Positions 1 through 9,945 of a stretch of DNA of 64,000 nucleotides are shown here, piece by piece (the first letter of the stretch is position 1; each line of letters starts with the position of its first letter). The stretch comes from Roseovarius mucosus (GTDB lineage Bacteria; Pseudomonadota; Alphaproteobacteria; Rhodobacterales; Rhodobacteraceae). The notes under the pieces were generated by a model, which saw nothing but the letters and a program-made list of their open reading frames with translations, had not been told where the DNA came from and ran no database searches. The translations under genes and the position numbers were made by a program. The stretch spans positions 992,001 through 1,056,000 of the forward strand of contig NZ_CP020474.1 in the NCBI RefSeq assembly GCF_002080415.1, given 5' to 3'.

Positions 1-432
1 CTTCTTGATCTGATCCATCCCGTCGCGGCGCACATTGCGCACAGCAACCCGGGCGTGTTCGGCATATTGCGCGGCGACCTTGGTCAATTCCTTGCGCCGC
101 TGTTCGTTCAGCTCAGGAATCGGCAGCATGATAATGGTGCCGTTAAGCTGCGGATTGATGCCCAAACCACTCTCGCGAATGGCTTTTTCCACCTTACCGA
201 CAAGGCCCTTGTCCCAGACATTGACCGTCACCATGCGCGGTTCGGGCACGTTGACCGTGCCCACCTGATTGATCGGGGTTTTCTGGCCATAGGCATCGAC
301 CATGATCGGCTCCAGCATCGAGGCCGAGGCGCGACCGGTGCGCAACGAGGCAAACTCGGTTTTGAGCGCGCCAATCGCACCCTCCATCCGGCGCTCCAGA
401 TCACCTGTGTCGATTTCGATATCATCCGCCAT
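1..432 (-). CDS. frr: Ribosome recycling factor (partial, C-terminus off the window)
   Basis: Frees ribosomes from mRNA after termination together with EF-G; cytoplasmic. The minus-strand reading from the ATG at 430-432 gives a typical RRF N-terminus ([19 protein letters not shown]), followed by the conserved LRTGRAS segment, [17 protein letters not shown], and EQRRKELTK near the edge. About 144 codons are present; the family is usually about 185 residues, so roughly the last 40 residues lie outside. It lies 48 bp downstream of pyrH on the same strand, the usual pyrH-frr arrangement. The family is certain; only the end is missing. Confidence 0.96.
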   Translation of the reverse strand, partial: MADDIEIDTGDLERRMEGAIGALKTEFASLRTGRASASMLEPIMVDAYGQKTPINQVGTVNVPEPRMVTVNVWDKGLVGKVEKAIRESGLGINPQLNGTIIMLPIPELNEQRRKELTKVAAQYAEHARVAVRNVRRDGMDQIKK

Positions 433-480
433 ATTGTCTTGGTCCTTCTTGCGGCTCTTGCGTCTAAGCCTTGTTTTGCC

Positions 481-1206
481 TCAACCGTGCACGGTTGTAT
501 AGGTGCCCTCACCGGCCAGAATGCCCTTGAACCCGCCCGGTTCGTCAAGCGAGAAGACGATAATCGGCAAGTTATTGTCCCGCGCCAGCGCAATCGCCGA
601 GGCATCCATCACCCCCAGATGCTGCGCCAGCACCTCGTCATAGGTCACACGCTCGAACCGCTTGGCATCCGGATATTTGATCGGGTCCTTGTCATAGACC
701 CCATCCACCTTGGTCCCCTTAAAGATCGCCTCACAGGCCATTTCATTGGCCCGCAGCGTTGCCGCCGTATCGGTGGTGAAATAGGGGTTGCCGGTTCCAG
801 CGGCAAAAATGCACACGCGCTTTTTCTCCAGATGCCGCACGGCACGGCGGCGGATATAGGGCTCTGCCACCTCATCCATGCGAATGGCGCTGATCACCCG
901 GCAAAACACGCCCATTTTCTCCAGCGCGCTCTGCATGGCCAGCGCGTTCATCACTGTGGCCAGCATGCCCATGTAATCCGCTGTCGTGCGCTCCATCCCC
1001 TGAGCGCTGCCTTGCAAGCCGCGAAAAATGTTACCGCCGCCAATCACCATGCAGATCTCAACCCCCAGATCATGCACAATCTTGACCTCGCGCGCGATCC
1101 GCTCAACCGTTGGGGGATGCAACCCATAGCCCAGATCCCCCATCAGCGCCTCCCCGGAAATCTTGAGCATCACACGGGTGAATTTGGCTCTCTCCGGGGT
1201 GGTCAT
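481..1206 (-). CDS. pyrH: UMP kinase
   Basis: Phosphorylates UMP to UDP in pyrimidine nucleotide synthesis; bacterial hexameric amino-acid-kinase fold, cytoplasmic. Visible family motifs are [10 protein letters not shown] near the N-terminus, [10 protein letters not shown] (nucleotide and UMP loop), [10 protein letters not shown], and the [10 protein letters not shown] segment. At 241 residues it has normal length. I chose the ATG at 1206 because GGAGA lies seven bases upstream; an ATG two codons earlier would directly abut that Shine-Dalgarno sequence. It precedes frr in the same direction and is divergent from miaA across about 140 bp. Confidence 0.96.
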   Translation of the reverse strand: MTTPERAKFTRVMLKISGEALMGDLGYGLHPPTVERIAREVKIVHDLGVEICMVIGGGNIFRGLQGSAQGMERTTADYMGMLATVMNALAMQSALEKMGVFCRVISAIRMDEVAEPYIRRRAVRHLEKKRVCIFAAGTGNPYFTTDTAATLRANEMACEAIFKGTKVDGVYDKDPIKYPDAKRFERVTYDEVLAQHLGVMDASAIALARDNNLPIIVFSLDEPGGFKGILAGEGTYTTVHG

Positions 1207-1347
1207 CGGCATTCTCCGTTCGGTCGTGTCAATCTCGCGCAAAATGTCGCAAATGCCGCCCATGTGCAATCGCTGATCACCCCGTTTCGCGGGGAAAAGG
1301 CGGCAAACCGCCTCGCCAAACCGCGCGATTGGCGCTAACCGGGGCCT

Positions 1348-2235
1348 ATGAGCCTGCCCGTTGAGATCCACCCTGACCGTCCCGTCTTGATCGCTGGCCC
1401 CACCGCCAGCGGCAAATCGGCGCTCGCGATGCATATCGCGCGCAGCCAAGGTGGCGTCATCGTCAACGCCGACGCCCTGCAAGTCTATGGAAACTGGCGC
1501 ATTCTCAGCGCAAGACCCAGCGCCGAGGACACAGCAACCGTTCCCCACCGCCTGTACGGGCATATCGGCGCGCAGGCCGACTATTCCACCGGCCATTGGC
1601 TGCGCGAGGTGGCAGCAATCCTCCAGACGCCGGTACGCGCGATCATCATCGGCGGCACCGGCCTCTATTTCAGCGCGTTGACCGAAGGTCTGGCCGAGAT
1701 TCCCCCAACCCCACCCGCTTTGCGCGCCGAGGCCGATCACGTCATGGCCACACAAGGGCTATCCACACTCCTTGCCGCCCTTGATCCCACGACCCTTGCG
1801 CGCATCGACACCCGCAACCCCATGCGCGTCCAGCGCGCGTGGGAGGTGCAGCGCGCCACAGGTCGCGGGCTGGCCGCATGGCAGGATGACACGCCGCCGC
1901 CCCTTCTGCCACTCACCGCCTGCACCCCGCTTTTGATCACCGCCAACAAGGATTGGTTAAATGCCCGCATCGCCCGCCGCTTTGACGCCATGCTCGCCGC
2001 CGGGGCGCTGGACGAGGTGCGCGCCAATCTGCCCCTCTGGAACCCTGCCCTGCCCTCGATGAAGGCCATCGGCGCGCCCGAACTCATCGCGCATTTACGC
2101 GGCGAAATGACGCTCGATCAGGCGCGCGAGGCCGCCACCATCGCCACCCGCCAATATGCCAAACGCCAGCGCACATGGTTCCGCGCGCGGATGCGGGCAT
2201 GGCAGCCGATAGAGGCCGAAACGCTCACCGCCTGA
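1348..2235 (+). CDS. miaA: tRNA dimethylallyltransferase
   Basis: Adds dimethylallyl from DMAPP to N6 of A37 in tRNAs reading U-starting codons. The P-loop GPTASGKS is at residues 17-24, the substrate motif [20 protein letters not shown] follows, and [17 protein letters not shown] marks the DMAPP/tRNA region. The C-terminal [16 protein letters not shown] motif is typical. At 295 residues it is a normal short alphaproteobacterial form. It is transcribed away from pyrH and is followed by the cox operon after 137 bp that contain a direct repeat. Confidence 0.95.
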   Translation: MSLPVEIHPDRPVLIAGPTASGKSALAMHIARSQGGVIVNADALQVYGNWRILSARPSAEDTATVPHRLYGHIGAQADYSTGHWLREVAAILQTPVRAIIIGGTGLYFSALTEGLAEIPPTPPALRAEADHVMATQGLSTLLAALDPTTLARIDTRNPMRVQRAWEVQRATGRGLAAWQDDTPPPLLPLTACTPLLITANKDWLNARIARRFDAMLAAGALDEVRANLPLWNPALPSMKAIGAPELIAHLRGEMTLDQAREAATIATRQYAKRQRTWFRARMRAWQPIEAETLTA

Positions 2236-2240
2236 AACGC

Positions 2241-2274
2241 TCGCATTTCGTGCAAGCATTTCGCATTTCGTGCA
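2241..2274 (+). repeat. Perfect 14-bp direct repeat upstream of coxM
   Basis: TCGCATTTCGTGCA occurs at 2241-2254 and again at 2261-2274, so the copies are exactly 20 bp apart and would face the same side of the helix (two turns). The core GCATTTCG also occurs once in between, at 2256-2263. It lies about 100 bp before the coxM start. Placement and phasing suggest an activator site for the cox operon, but no regulator gene is adjacent, so the role is inferred. Confidence 0.55.
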
Positions 2275-2372
2275 GCGAACCACGATTTTCAGGACTTGTG
2301 AGGCGACAAATCGCCCCTGCCCTCTCCAATTCCGCCCAAGGCCGCCCGGCCCCGTCTTTGGGAGGAGACCAC

Positions 2373-3227
2373 ATGATTCCAGCCGCATTCGAGTATCACC
2401 GCCCCGGTGATCTGCCCGCCGCCCTCGCCCTCTTGCAACAACACGGCGACGAGGCACGTGTCATAGCAGGCGGTCACAGCCTCATCCCGATGATGAAGCT
2501 GCGCATGGCCGAGGTGCCGCACCTCATCGACTTGCAAGCCATCGACGCGCTGCGCGGGATCACCATGGATGGCAGCCGCATCACCCTTGGGGCCATGGTC
2601 ACGCAGGCCGAAATCATCGCCCATGCTGGTCTGACCACCCACGCGCCCATCCTGCGCGAAGCCGCCCTTCAGATTGCTGATCCGCAGGTGCGCGCCATGG
2701 GCACGGTCGGCGGCAACGTCGCCAATGGCGATCCCGGCAACGACATGCCCGGCCTGATGCAATGCCTGAACGCCACATTCCACGTCACCGGCCCCGAGGG
2801 CAGCCGCACCATCCCCGCACGGGAATTTTACGAGAGCGCCTATCTCACCGCCCGCGAGGATGACGAAATCCTGACCGCAGTCAGCTTTGACGCGCCCACC
2901 GGCGGGCAGGCCTATGAGAAACAGAAACGCAAGATCGGCGATTACGCCACCGCCGCCGCCGCCGTGATCCTCACCCGCTCGGGCGATCACTGCACCGCCG
3001 CGTCCATCGCCATGACCAACCTGTCGGACACGCCCATCTGGGCCGAGGCAGCAGGCAATGCCCTCATCGGCACCGCCTGCGGCGAAGATGCCGTCATCGC
3101 CGCAATCACCGCGATGCAAACAGCCATCGACCCGTCAGAGGACAATCGCGGACCGGTCGAATTCAAACGCCACGCGGCAGGCATCATCCTTGCCCGCGCC
3201 ATCGCCCGCGCTTGGTCGCGCGCCTGA
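2373..3227 (+). CDS. coxM: Aerobic CO dehydrogenase, FAD (medium) subunit
   Basis: Flavoprotein subunit of the molybdenum-copper CO dehydrogenase; it passes electrons from the CoxS iron-sulfur clusters through FAD to the respiratory chain. The two FAD motifs of the family are visible: AGGHS at residues 32-36 and TVGGN at 111-115 (followed by VANGDPGND). Length of 284 residues matches the family. The start is set by GGAGGAGACC seven bases upstream; a longer reading starts inside miaA and has no family similarity. It is first in the order coxM-S-L, which is the order of form I operons. Other molybdenum hydroxylase medium subunits look similar, but CoxL settles the assignment. Confidence 0.93.
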   Translation: MIPAAFEYHRPGDLPAALALLQQHGDEARVIAGGHSLIPMMKLRMAEVPHLIDLQAIDALRGITMDGSRITLGAMVTQAEIIAHAGLTTHAPILREAALQIADPQVRAMGTVGGNVANGDPGNDMPGLMQCLNATFHVTGPEGSRTIPAREFYESAYLTAREDDEILTAVSFDAPTGGQAYEKQKRKIGDYATAAAAVILTRSGDHCTAASIAMTNLSDTPIWAEAAGNALIGTACGEDAVIAAITAMQTAIDPSEDNRGPVEFKRHAAGIILARAIARAWSRA

Positions 3228-3239
3228 GGAAACGCACCC

Positions 3240-3734
3240 ATGTCCAAGAAAATGCAGATCACCCTCACCGTGAACGGCACCCGCCATGAATTGCTGGCAG
3301 AACCACGCGAGCTTTTGATCCATGTCCTGCGCGAACGCCTCAATATCACAGGCCCGCATATCGGCTGCGAAACCTCGCATTGCGGCGCCTGCACCGTGAT
3401 TATGGGCGACCGGTCGATCAAATCCTGCACCGTCTTTGCCGCTCAGGCAGACGGGGCCAGCATCACCACCATCGAAGGGCTCGGAAGCCCCGATGCGCTC
3501 CACCCGCTGCAAGAGGCGTTTCGCGAACATCACGGGTTGCAATGCGGCTTTTGCACGCCGGGTATGATCACCCGCGCGGCACAACTGCTCAAGGAAAACC
3601 CCGACCCCACCGAAGAAGAGGTGCGCTTTGGCATGGCGGGTAATCTTTGCCGCTGCACCGGCTATCAAAACATCGTCAAATCGGTGCTCGCCGCCGCTGC
3701 CACACTCAATTCCTCCAAGGAGGCCGCAGAATGA
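3240..3734 (+). CDS. coxS: Aerobic CO dehydrogenase, 2Fe-2S (small) subunit
   Basis: Carries the two [2Fe-2S] clusters that link the Mo-Cu site in CoxL with FAD in CoxM. The N-terminal plant-type cluster has Cys43, Cys48, Cys51 and Cys63 (CETSHCGAC...C). The C-terminal four-helix cluster has Cys102, Cys105, Cys137 and Cys139 (CGFC and CRC motifs). Length of 164 residues is typical. It starts 12 bp after coxM, and its stop overlaps the coxL start (ATGA), indicating translational coupling within one operon. Confidence 0.95.
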   Translation: MSKKMQITLTVNGTRHELLAEPRELLIHVLRERLNITGPHIGCETSHCGACTVIMGDRSIKSCTVFAAQADGASITTIEGLGSPDALHPLQEAFREHHGLQCGFCTPGMITRAAQLLKENPDPTEEEVRFGMAGNLCRCTGYQNIVKSVLAAAATLNSSKEAAE

Positions 3735-6148
3735 ACGATCTGACGCCAGACCGCGACGACCGCACCGCCAAGCTCAAGGGCATCGGCTGCGCCCGCAAGC
3801 GCGTCGAGGATGCGCGCTTTACCCAAGGCAAGGGCAATTATGTCGATGACATCAAGATGCCCGGCATGCTCTTTGGCGATTTCGTCCGCTCGCCCTATGC
3901 CCATGCCCGCGTGAAATCCATCGACACCTCCGCCGCCATGGCCCTTGACGGCGTGGTGGCTGTGCTGACGGCCAAGGATCTCGAGCCGCTCGGCCTGCAC
4001 TGGATGCCCACCCTTGCGGGCGACAAACAGATGGTGCTGGCCGATGGCAAGGTGCTCTTTCAAGGGCAAGAAGTGGCCTTTGTCGTCGCCCGCGACCGTT
4101 ACGTTGCCGCCGACGCTGTGGAACTGGTCGACGTCGAGTATGAGGAACTCCCCGTCATCACCGACCCGTTCGAGGCGCTCAACTCCGACACAGTGCTGCG
4201 CGAGGATCTCGCCCCCGGTGCCGATGGTGCCCACGGCCCCCGCCGCCACCCCAACCATATTTTCCTGTGGGAACAGGGCGATAAATCCACCACCGAAGAG
4301 GTGATCGCCTCCGCCGATGTGGTGGCCGAGGAAATGATCTATTACCACCGCACCCACCCCTGCCCACTGGAAACCTGTGGCTGCGTCGCCTCCATGGACA
4401 AGGTGAATGGCAAGCTCACGCTCTATGGCACCTTTCAGGCCCCGCATGTGGTGCGCACCGTGGCCTCCTTGCTGTCGGGCATCGACGAACACAACATCCG
4501 CGTGGTGTCGCCCGACATCGGCGGCGGCTTTGGCAACAAGGTGGGCGTTTATCCCGGCTATGTCTGCTCGATCGTCGCCACCATCGTCACCGGCCTGCCG
4601 GTGAAATGGGTCGAGGACCGGATGGAAAACCTGATGGCCACCGCCTTCGCCCGCGACTACTGGATGAAGGGCAAGATCGCGGCCACCAAAGAGGGCAAGA
4701 TCACCGGCCTCTGGTGCCATGTCACCGCCGATCACGGCGCGTTCGACGCCTGCGCCGATCCCACCAAATTCCCCGCCGGATTCTTTCATATCTGCACCGG
4801 CAGCTATGACATCCCGGTGGCCTACGTGGGCGTCGATGGCGTCTATACCAACAAGGCCCCGGGCGGCGTCGCCTATCGCTGCTCCTTCCGCGTGACCGAG
4901 GCCGCGTATTTCATCGAGCGCATGATCGAAATACTGGCCATTGAACTCGGCATGGACGCGGCAGAACTCCGCCGCATCAACTTCATCCGCGCCGACCAAT
5001 TCCCCTATCACTCGGCGCTTGGCTGGGAATATGACAGCGGCGATTACCACACTGCGTGGGACAAGGCGCTCGAGGCTGTGGATTACGCCGGGCTGCGCGC
5101 CGAACAGGCCGAACGCATCGAGGCCTTCAAACGCGGCGAAACCCGCAAACTGATCGGCATTGGTCTGACGCATTTCACCGAAATCGTGGGGGCCGGCCCG
5201 GTCAAGAATTGCGACATCCTTGGGATGGGCATGTTCGACAGCTGCGAAATCCGCATCCACCCCACCGGATCGGCCATCGCCCGTCTTGGCACCATCTCTC
5301 AGGGTCAAGGCCACGCCACCACCTTTGCCCAGATCCTCGCCACCGAAATCGGCATCCCGGCGGACAAGATCACGGTGGAAGAAGGCGACACCGACACCGC
5401 GCCCTACGGCCTTGGCACCTATGGCAGCCGCTCTACCCCCGTGGCAGGGGCCGCCACCGCGCTCGCCGGTCGCAAAATCCGCGCCAAGGCGCAGATGATC
5501 GCGGCCTATCTGCTAGAGGTCCATGACGATGACGTCGAATTCGACATCGACCGCTTCGCCGTCAAAGGCGCGCCAGAACGGTTCAAGACCATGGCCGAGA
5601 TTGCCTATGCCGCCTATCATCAGGCCATTCCCGGCGTCGAGCCGGGGCTGGAAGCGGTCAGCTACTACGATCCGCCCAACATGACCTATCCCTTCGGGGC
5701 CTATATCTGCGTGATGGAAATTGACGTCGACACCGGCGAAACTCAAATCCGCCAGTTCTACGCGCTCGACGATTGCGGCACCCGCATCAACCCGATGGTG
5801 ATCGAAGGCCAAGTGCATGGCGGCCTGACAGAGGCGCTCGCCATCGCCATGGGGCAGGAAATTGCCTATGACGAGATGGGCAATGTCAAAACCGGCACGC
5901 TGATGGATTTCTTTATCCCCACCGCGTGGGAAACGCCGCATTACACCACAGATCATACGGAAACCCCCTCGCCACACCACCCCATCGGGGCCAAGGGCGT
6001 GGGTGAAAGCCCGAATGTCGGCGGTGTTCCGGCCTTTTCAAACGCCGTGCATGATGCGCTGCGCCCCTTTGGCCTGCGTCAAAGCCATATGCCGCATGAT
6101 CATTGGCGCATCTGGCGCGCAGCCCACGACCTCGGGCTGCATGGCTAA
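3731..6148 (+). CDS. coxL: Aerobic CO dehydrogenase, molybdenum-copper (large) subunit, form I
   Basis: Catalytic subunit oxidising CO to CO2 at a Cu-S-Mo site bound to molybdopterin cytosine dinucleotide. The active-site loop reads AYRCSFR at residues 381-387, which is the form I signature AYXCSFR; form II proteins have AYXGAGR. Cys384 is therefore the expected copper ligand. The C-terminal GVGE motif places the catalytic glutamate at Glu759. At 805 residues it is full length. The start ATG overlaps the coxS stop. I read this as a true CO dehydrogenase rather than a form II homologue of uncertain substrate. Confidence 0.95.
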   Translation: MNDLTPDRDDRTAKLKGIGCARKRVEDARFTQGKGNYVDDIKMPGMLFGDFVRSPYAHARVKSIDTSAAMALDGVVAVLTAKDLEPLGLHWMPTLAGDKQMVLADGKVLFQGQEVAFVVARDRYVAADAVELVDVEYEELPVITDPFEALNSDTVLREDLAPGADGAHGPRRHPNHIFLWEQGDKSTTEEVIASADVVAEEMIYYHRTHPCPLETCGCVASMDKVNGKLTLYGTFQAPHVVRTVASLLSGIDEHNIRVVSPDIGGGFGNKVGVYPGYVCSIVATIVTGLPVKWVEDRMENLMATAFARDYWMKGKIAATKEGKITGLWCHVTADHGAFDACADPTKFPAGFFHICTGSYDIPVAYVGVDGVYTNKAPGGVAYRCSFRVTEAAYFIERMIEILAIELGMDAAELRRINFIRADQFPYHSALGWEYDSGDYHTAWDKALEAVDYAGLRAEQAERIEAFKRGETRKLIGIGLTHFTEIVGAGPVKNCDILGMGMFDSCEIRIHPTGSAIARLGTISQGQGHATTFAQILATEIGIPADKITVEEGDTDTAPYGLGTYGSRSTPVAGAATALAGRKIRAKAQMIAAYLLEVHDDDVEFDIDRFAVKGAPERFKTMAEIAYAAYHQAIPGVEPGLEAVSYYDPPNMTYPFGAYICVMEIDVDTGETQIRQFYALDDCGTRINPMVIEGQVHGGLTEALAIAMGQEIAYDEMGNVKTGTLMDFFIPTAWETPHYTTDHTETPSPHHPIGAKGVGESPNVGGVPAFSNAVHDALRPFGLRQSHMPHDHWRIWRAAHDLGLHG

Positions 6149-6153
6149 GGACG

Positions 6154-6198
6154 GGACCGGGGGCCAGCCCCCGGACCCCCGGAGTATTTGCACCAAAA
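6154..6198 (+). repeat. Intergenic GC-rich hairpin element, copy 1
   Basis: Between coxL and coxD an inverted repeat CCGGGGG-CCAG-CCCCCGG (6157-6174) is followed by ACCCCCGGAGTATTTG and an A-rich tail. Nearly the same element follows purD at 15813-15858. Repeated use between unrelated genes suggests a dispersed intergenic element or attenuator rather than part of the cox system. It could reduce expression of coxDEFG relative to coxMSL. Confidence 0.6.
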
Positions 6199-6215
6199 AG
6201 AAACAGGGAGACTGC

Positions 6216-7094
6216 ATGCAAGGCTGGCGCGATCTGCAACAGGGCATGACAGATCATGGCTATATCGCAGGTGACGATTTGGCCATGGCGCTGCATATCG
6301 CCCTGTCACTGGAACGGCCCCTCCTGCTGGAAGGGGCTGCAGGCGTCGGCAAGACCGAGGTGGCGCGCGTGTTGGCTGCGATGAAATCCGCGCGCCTGAT
6401 CCGCCTGCAATGCTACGAAGGGCTCGACGCCGCCCAAGCCATCTATGAATGGAACTACCCCCGCCAACTCCTCGCCATCCGCGCCGCCTCAGAGGGCGGC
6501 GAGACCGGCGCAGGCGTGGAAGCGCGAATTTTCTCTGATGATTACCTCTTGGAGCGGCCCCTCTTGCAGGCCATCCGGCAGGCAGAATCGCCGGTCCTGC
6601 TGATCGACGAGATCGACCGCGCCGACGAGGAATTCGAGGCCTATCTTCTTGAAATCCTGTCCGAGTTCCAGATCACCATCCCCGAAATGGGCACGCTCAC
6701 CGCCACCGCGCGCCCGATGGTGATCCTCACTGCCAATGGCACCCGTGACCTTTCGGATGCGCTGCGCAGGCGCTGCATTTATGCCCATGTCGATTACCCG
6801 GACCGCACCGCAGAGCTTGCAATATTGCAAAGCCGCTGTCCGCAGATCGACCAGCACCTCACCCGCCAGATCGTTAGCTTCGTGCAGGCCCTCCGCCGCG
6901 AGGACCTTGAGAAAACTCCCGGCATCGCCGAAACCCTCGATTTCGCTGCGGCACTTGCGGGTCTTGGCATCAACGATCTGACCCACGATCCGGTGATCTT
7001 GCAAGCCGCGCTTGCGACCCTGCTCAAGACGCAAACAGACCGCGCCAATATCACTACAGAAGTGGCGCAGCGCCTCGCAGGGCAGGCCGCATGA
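6216..7094 (+). CDS. coxD: CoxD, MoxR-type AAA+ ATPase
   Basis: AAA+ chaperone required for maturing the Mo-Cu centre of CO dehydrogenase. Walker A (GAAGVGKT) is at residues 40-47 and Walker B (LLIDEID) at 128-134; ANGTRDLSDALRRRC further on corresponds to sensor 1 and the arginine-finger region. 292 residues. The start is chosen for the CAGGGAG ribosome site five bases upstream. It follows coxL after a hairpin element and overlaps coxE by four bases. MoxR ATPases usually act with a VWA protein, which is exactly the next gene. Confidence 0.92.
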   Translation: MQGWRDLQQGMTDHGYIAGDDLAMALHIALSLERPLLLEGAAGVGKTEVARVLAAMKSARLIRLQCYEGLDAAQAIYEWNYPRQLLAIRAASEGGETGAGVEARIFSDDYLLERPLLQAIRQAESPVLLIDEIDRADEEFEAYLLEILSEFQITIPEMGTLTATARPMVILTANGTRDLSDALRRRCIYAHVDYPDRTAELAILQSRCPQIDQHLTRQIVSFVQALRREDLEKTPGIAETLDFAAALAGLGINDLTHDPVILQAALATLLKTQTDRANITTEVAQRLAGQAA

Positions 7095-8272
7095 GCCGCG
7101 TCACCCGCTTTGCCGCCCGCGATCCGGGGCCATCCGCACGTATCGCGGGCTTCATCGCCCATCTGCGCGCCAATGGCCTGCGGTTGGGCGTGGGCGCAAC
7201 ACAAACAGCCCTTACAGCCCTCAGCCATATCAACGCGGCCAACCCCGACGAGACTCGCCGCGCCCTCAAATCAGTCTGCGCCAGCACCGCCGATGAGGTG
7301 GCCCAGTTCGACGCGCTCTTTGACAGCTATTGGCTGAACGCAGGCCGCGTGCGCGAGAAATTCGCCCCCTCAGAGCGCAGCGGCAATGCCCATAGCCGCA
7401 ACAGCCGCGATGCCAGCGGCGATAACAGCACCGCGCGCGGGCAAATCCACGCCCCCGACGATGGCCGGGGTGCGGCCCATGGCGACGGCACCGGCACGCT
7501 CATCGCCAGCCGCACCGCCAGCCTGATGCATCACGACATGCGCAAACTGGTCAGCCCGCAGGATATTGCCGAGGCTGAATCCATCGCCCGCCGCCTTGCG
7601 CAATCCCTCGCCTACCGCCGGTCCCGCCGCCGCCGGGCCGCCCATCGGGGCGATCAGATCCACTTTCGCCGCCTCATCCGCGCCAGCCTTGCCACCGGGG
7701 GCGAACCCCTGACGCTCCCGCGCAAGAAACGCCCGGATCGTCAGATGCGGATCGTCGCCCTCTGCGATGTCTCTGGCTCGATGACGATCTATGCGCGGGT
7801 GTTTTTGGCCTTTCTCACCGGCCTTGTTCGCGCTGATGACGCCACGGATGCCTGGCTCTTTCATACCCGCCTTGTGCGTATTTCGGACGCGCTGCGCGAT
7901 CCTGACCCACTGCGCGCCCTCAACCGCCTGTCGCTTCTGGCCGATGGCTTTGGCGGCGGGTCCAAGATTGGCGCATCGCTGGCAGATTTCGCCCGTGGCC
8001 CCGCGCGGCACGGCGTCAATTCCCGCACGGTCGTGGTGATCCTGTCGGACGGCTATGACACTGACGCGCCCGCAGCCTTGACCGAGGCCCTCATCCGCCT
8101 GCGCAAACGAGGTGGGCGAATCATTTGGCTCAACCCCTTGAAAGGTTGGGCAGATTACGCGCCCGTCACCGCCGCCATGGCCGCCGCCCTGCCGCATCTC
8201 GATCTCTTTGCCGCCGCCACGACGCTGAACGATCTGGCGGCCCTCGGCCCGCAGCTGGAGCGCCTGACATGA
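7091..8272 (+). CDS. coxE: CoxE, VWA-domain maturation protein
   Basis: Partner of CoxD in assembling the CO dehydrogenase active site. The C-terminal half is a von Willebrand A domain with a MIDAS motif DVSGS at residues 226-230. The N-terminal half is CoxE-like, with a low-complexity Ser/Asn/Gly-rich linker near residues 97-140. 393 residues, no signal peptide, so cytoplasmic or membrane-peripheral. It overlaps coxD upstream (ATGA) and coxF downstream (ATGA). Confidence 0.92.
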   Translation: MSRVTRFAARDPGPSARIAGFIAHLRANGLRLGVGATQTALTALSHINAANPDETRRALKSVCASTADEVAQFDALFDSYWLNAGRVREKFAPSERSGNAHSRNSRDASGDNSTARGQIHAPDDGRGAAHGDGTGTLIASRTASLMHHDMRKLVSPQDIAEAESIARRLAQSLAYRRSRRRRAAHRGDQIHFRRLIRASLATGGEPLTLPRKKRPDRQMRIVALCDVSGSMTIYARVFLAFLTGLVRADDATDAWLFHTRLVRISDALRDPDPLRALNRLSLLADGFGGGSKIGASLADFARGPARHGVNSRTVVVILSDGYDTDAPAALTEALIRLRKRGGRIIWLNPLKGWADYAPVTAAMAAALPHLDLFAAATTLNDLAALGPQLERLT

Positions 8273-9036
8273 TCTCTGACACGCTCAACACCGCCACCCA
8301 CCGCCTGAACGCCACCCGCACCCCCTATGCCATTGCCACGGTGATCCGCACCGTGGGGGCCACTGCCGCCAAACCTGGCGCACGGGCGCTGATCCTCGCC
8401 GATGGCACCATATCAGAGGGCTGGATTGGCGGCGGCTGCGTGCGGGGTGCGGTGGCCCGCGCCGCCCAAAGCGCCCTCGCCGAAGGCACGCCGCGCCTCA
8501 TTTCCATTCAGCCTGACGAAGACCTGACCGCGCAGGGCCTGACCCCCGGCGAACACCATCAGGGCCGCGACATCGCCCGCAACGGCTGTCCCAGCAAGGG
8601 CGCGATGGAGATTTTCGTGGAACCGGTCCTGCCCCGCCCCGAACTCGTGATCCTTGGTGCCTCGCCTGTGGCGCTTGCCCTCGCCACGCTTGCGCAGCCC
8701 TTCGGGTTTGACATCACCACACCCGATACCCAGCCCGATTCTGGCCCCCTGCCCGCCGCCAACCATGCGCGGATGGTGGTCATCGCCACCCAAGGGGCCG
8801 GCGATCTCGACGCCCTGCGCACGGCACTGGCCTCTGACGCCGACTACATCGGCTTTGTCGCCAGCCGCCGCAAATTCACAACCCTCGCCGCGCGGCTCGA
8901 TGCCACGCCAGAGACGCTGGCGCGCGTCCATTCCCCGGCGGGCCTTGCGATCAACGCTGTCACCCCCGAGGAAATCGCGCTCTCAATTCTGGCCCAGATC
9001 GTCCAGCACCGCCGCCAAGGCCAGCGCCAGACCTGA
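8269..9036 (+). CDS. coxF: CoxF, XdhC/CoxI-family protein
   Basis: XdhC/CoxI-family protein; relatives bind molybdenum cofactor and help insert or sulfurylate it in molybdenum hydroxylases. The family motif GWIGGGCV is at residues 51-58, and a Rossmann-like segment (LVILGASPVALALATLA) starts near 125. 255 residues. The start ATG overlaps the coxE stop. Position between coxE and coxG is the canonical coxDEFG order. The letter F is assigned by order and XdhC similarity; CoxI belongs to the same family. Confidence 0.88.
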   Translation: MISDTLNTATHRLNATRTPYAIATVIRTVGATAAKPGARALILADGTISEGWIGGGCVRGAVARAAQSALAEGTPRLISIQPDEDLTAQGLTPGEHHQGRDIARNGCPSKGAMEIFVEPVLPRPELVILGASPVALALATLAQPFGFDITTPDTQPDSGPLPAANHARMVVIATQGAGDLDALRTALASDADYIGFVASRRKFTTLAARLDATPETLARVHSPAGLAINAVTPEEIALSILAQIVQHRRQGQRQT

Positions 9037-9064
9037 CATTCCCCTAAATATCAAGGAGACCCCC

Positions 9065-9514
9065 ATGGACCTCGCCGATGAAATCACGCTCAATGCGCCC
9101 AAATCCCGCGTCTATGCCGCGCTCAACGATCCCGAGATTCTGCGCCAGAGCATTCCGGGATGCGAGGAACTGATCAAACATTCCGATACAGAATTAGAGG
9201 CCCGCGTCGTGCTCAAGATCGGCCCGGTCAAGGCACGCTTTACCGGTACGGTCACGCTCGACACCTCGGGTGCGCCAGATGCGTTTTCATTGACGGGCCA
9301 AGGCAATGGCGGCGCTGCGGGCCATGCCAAGGGCGGCGCGGATGTGACGCTGACCGAAGAAAACGGCGTCACCACCCTGCGCTATAATGCCCGCGCCGAC
9401 ATCGGCGGCAAGCTCGCGCAATTGGGCAGCCGCCTCATTCAAAGCACGGCGAAAAAGCTCGCCGCGCAGTTTTTCACCAATTTTCAAGAGGTTGTCGCCC
9501 CGGCAGAGGTTTAG
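9065..9514 (+). CDS. coxG: CoxG, SRPBCC-fold membrane-recruitment protein
   Basis: CoxG-family protein (149 residues); family members are linked to anchoring CO dehydrogenase at the cytoplasmic membrane. Typical features are the N-terminal ADEITLNAPKSRVYAALNDPE, SIPGCEEL, and a Gly-rich strand region GNGGAAGHAKGGADVTL. It lacks the long hydrophobic C-terminal tail seen in some CoxG proteins. The start is supported by AAGGAGACCCCC. It ends the cox operon and overlaps the convergent glcG-like gene by four bases, so no separate terminator region exists. Confidence 0.9.
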   Translation: MDLADEITLNAPKSRVYAALNDPEILRQSIPGCEELIKHSDTELEARVVLKIGPVKARFTGTVTLDTSGAPDAFSLTGQGNGGAAGHAKGGADVTLTEENGVTTLRYNARADIGGKLAQLGSRLIQSTAKKLAAQFFTNFQEVVAPAEV

Positions 9515-9933
9515 AGCCCCGCCAGAAACGCCGCGATACCAGCCTCCGCAACCTCGCGGTCCTGCATCGGCGTGCCCGAACTTACGCCGATGCCGCCCAC
9601 AACATCGCCCTCCACAACCACGGGCAGGCCGCCGCCCACCACCATCAACCGCCCGCCAATGGCCGCCGCGATGCCATAGGCGGGCTTGCCGGGTTGGCTC
9701 AGCTCGCCATACTCATGCGTCGCTTTCTTGGCTCCGGCGGCGGTAAAGGCCTTGTCGATCGCAATGGTGATCGACGTAACCTTGCCCCCGTCCATCCGCT
9801 CAAACGCCACCAGATTGCCGCCCTCGTCGGTGATGGCGATGCACATCGGCACGCCAATCTCCGCCGCCTTGGCGCGCGCACCCGCCAAGAGCACCCCAGC
9901 GTCCGCCAGATCGAGCCTTTTTACCATCAGCAT
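9511..9933 (-). CDS. glcG: GlcG/HbpS-family protein
   Basis: Small GlcG/HbpS (DUF336) protein of 140 residues with the family hallmarks: ITDEGGNLVAFERMDG, a Gly-rich GGLPVVVEGDVVGGIGVSS near the C-terminus, and MQDREVAEAG. Members bind haem or act with glycolate or diol metabolism genes; the biochemical role is poorly defined. It starts 12 bp after malate synthase G on the same strand, which supports a glyoxylate-related role and the glc name. It has no signal peptide. Confidence 0.82.
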   Translation of the reverse strand: MLMVKRLDLADAGVLLAGARAKAAEIGVPMCIAITDEGGNLVAFERMDGGKVTSITIAIDKAFTAAGAKKATHEYGELSQPGKPAYGIAAAIGGRLMVVGGGLPVVVEGDVVGGIGVSSGTPMQDREVAEAGIAAFLAGL

Positions 9934-9945
9934 AAACCGTTCCCC

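Noticed and set aside
3665..5314. Long open minus-strand frame across coxL
   Set aside because: GC-rich third-position shadow of coxL; His/Gly/Asp-rich composition and no family motif.
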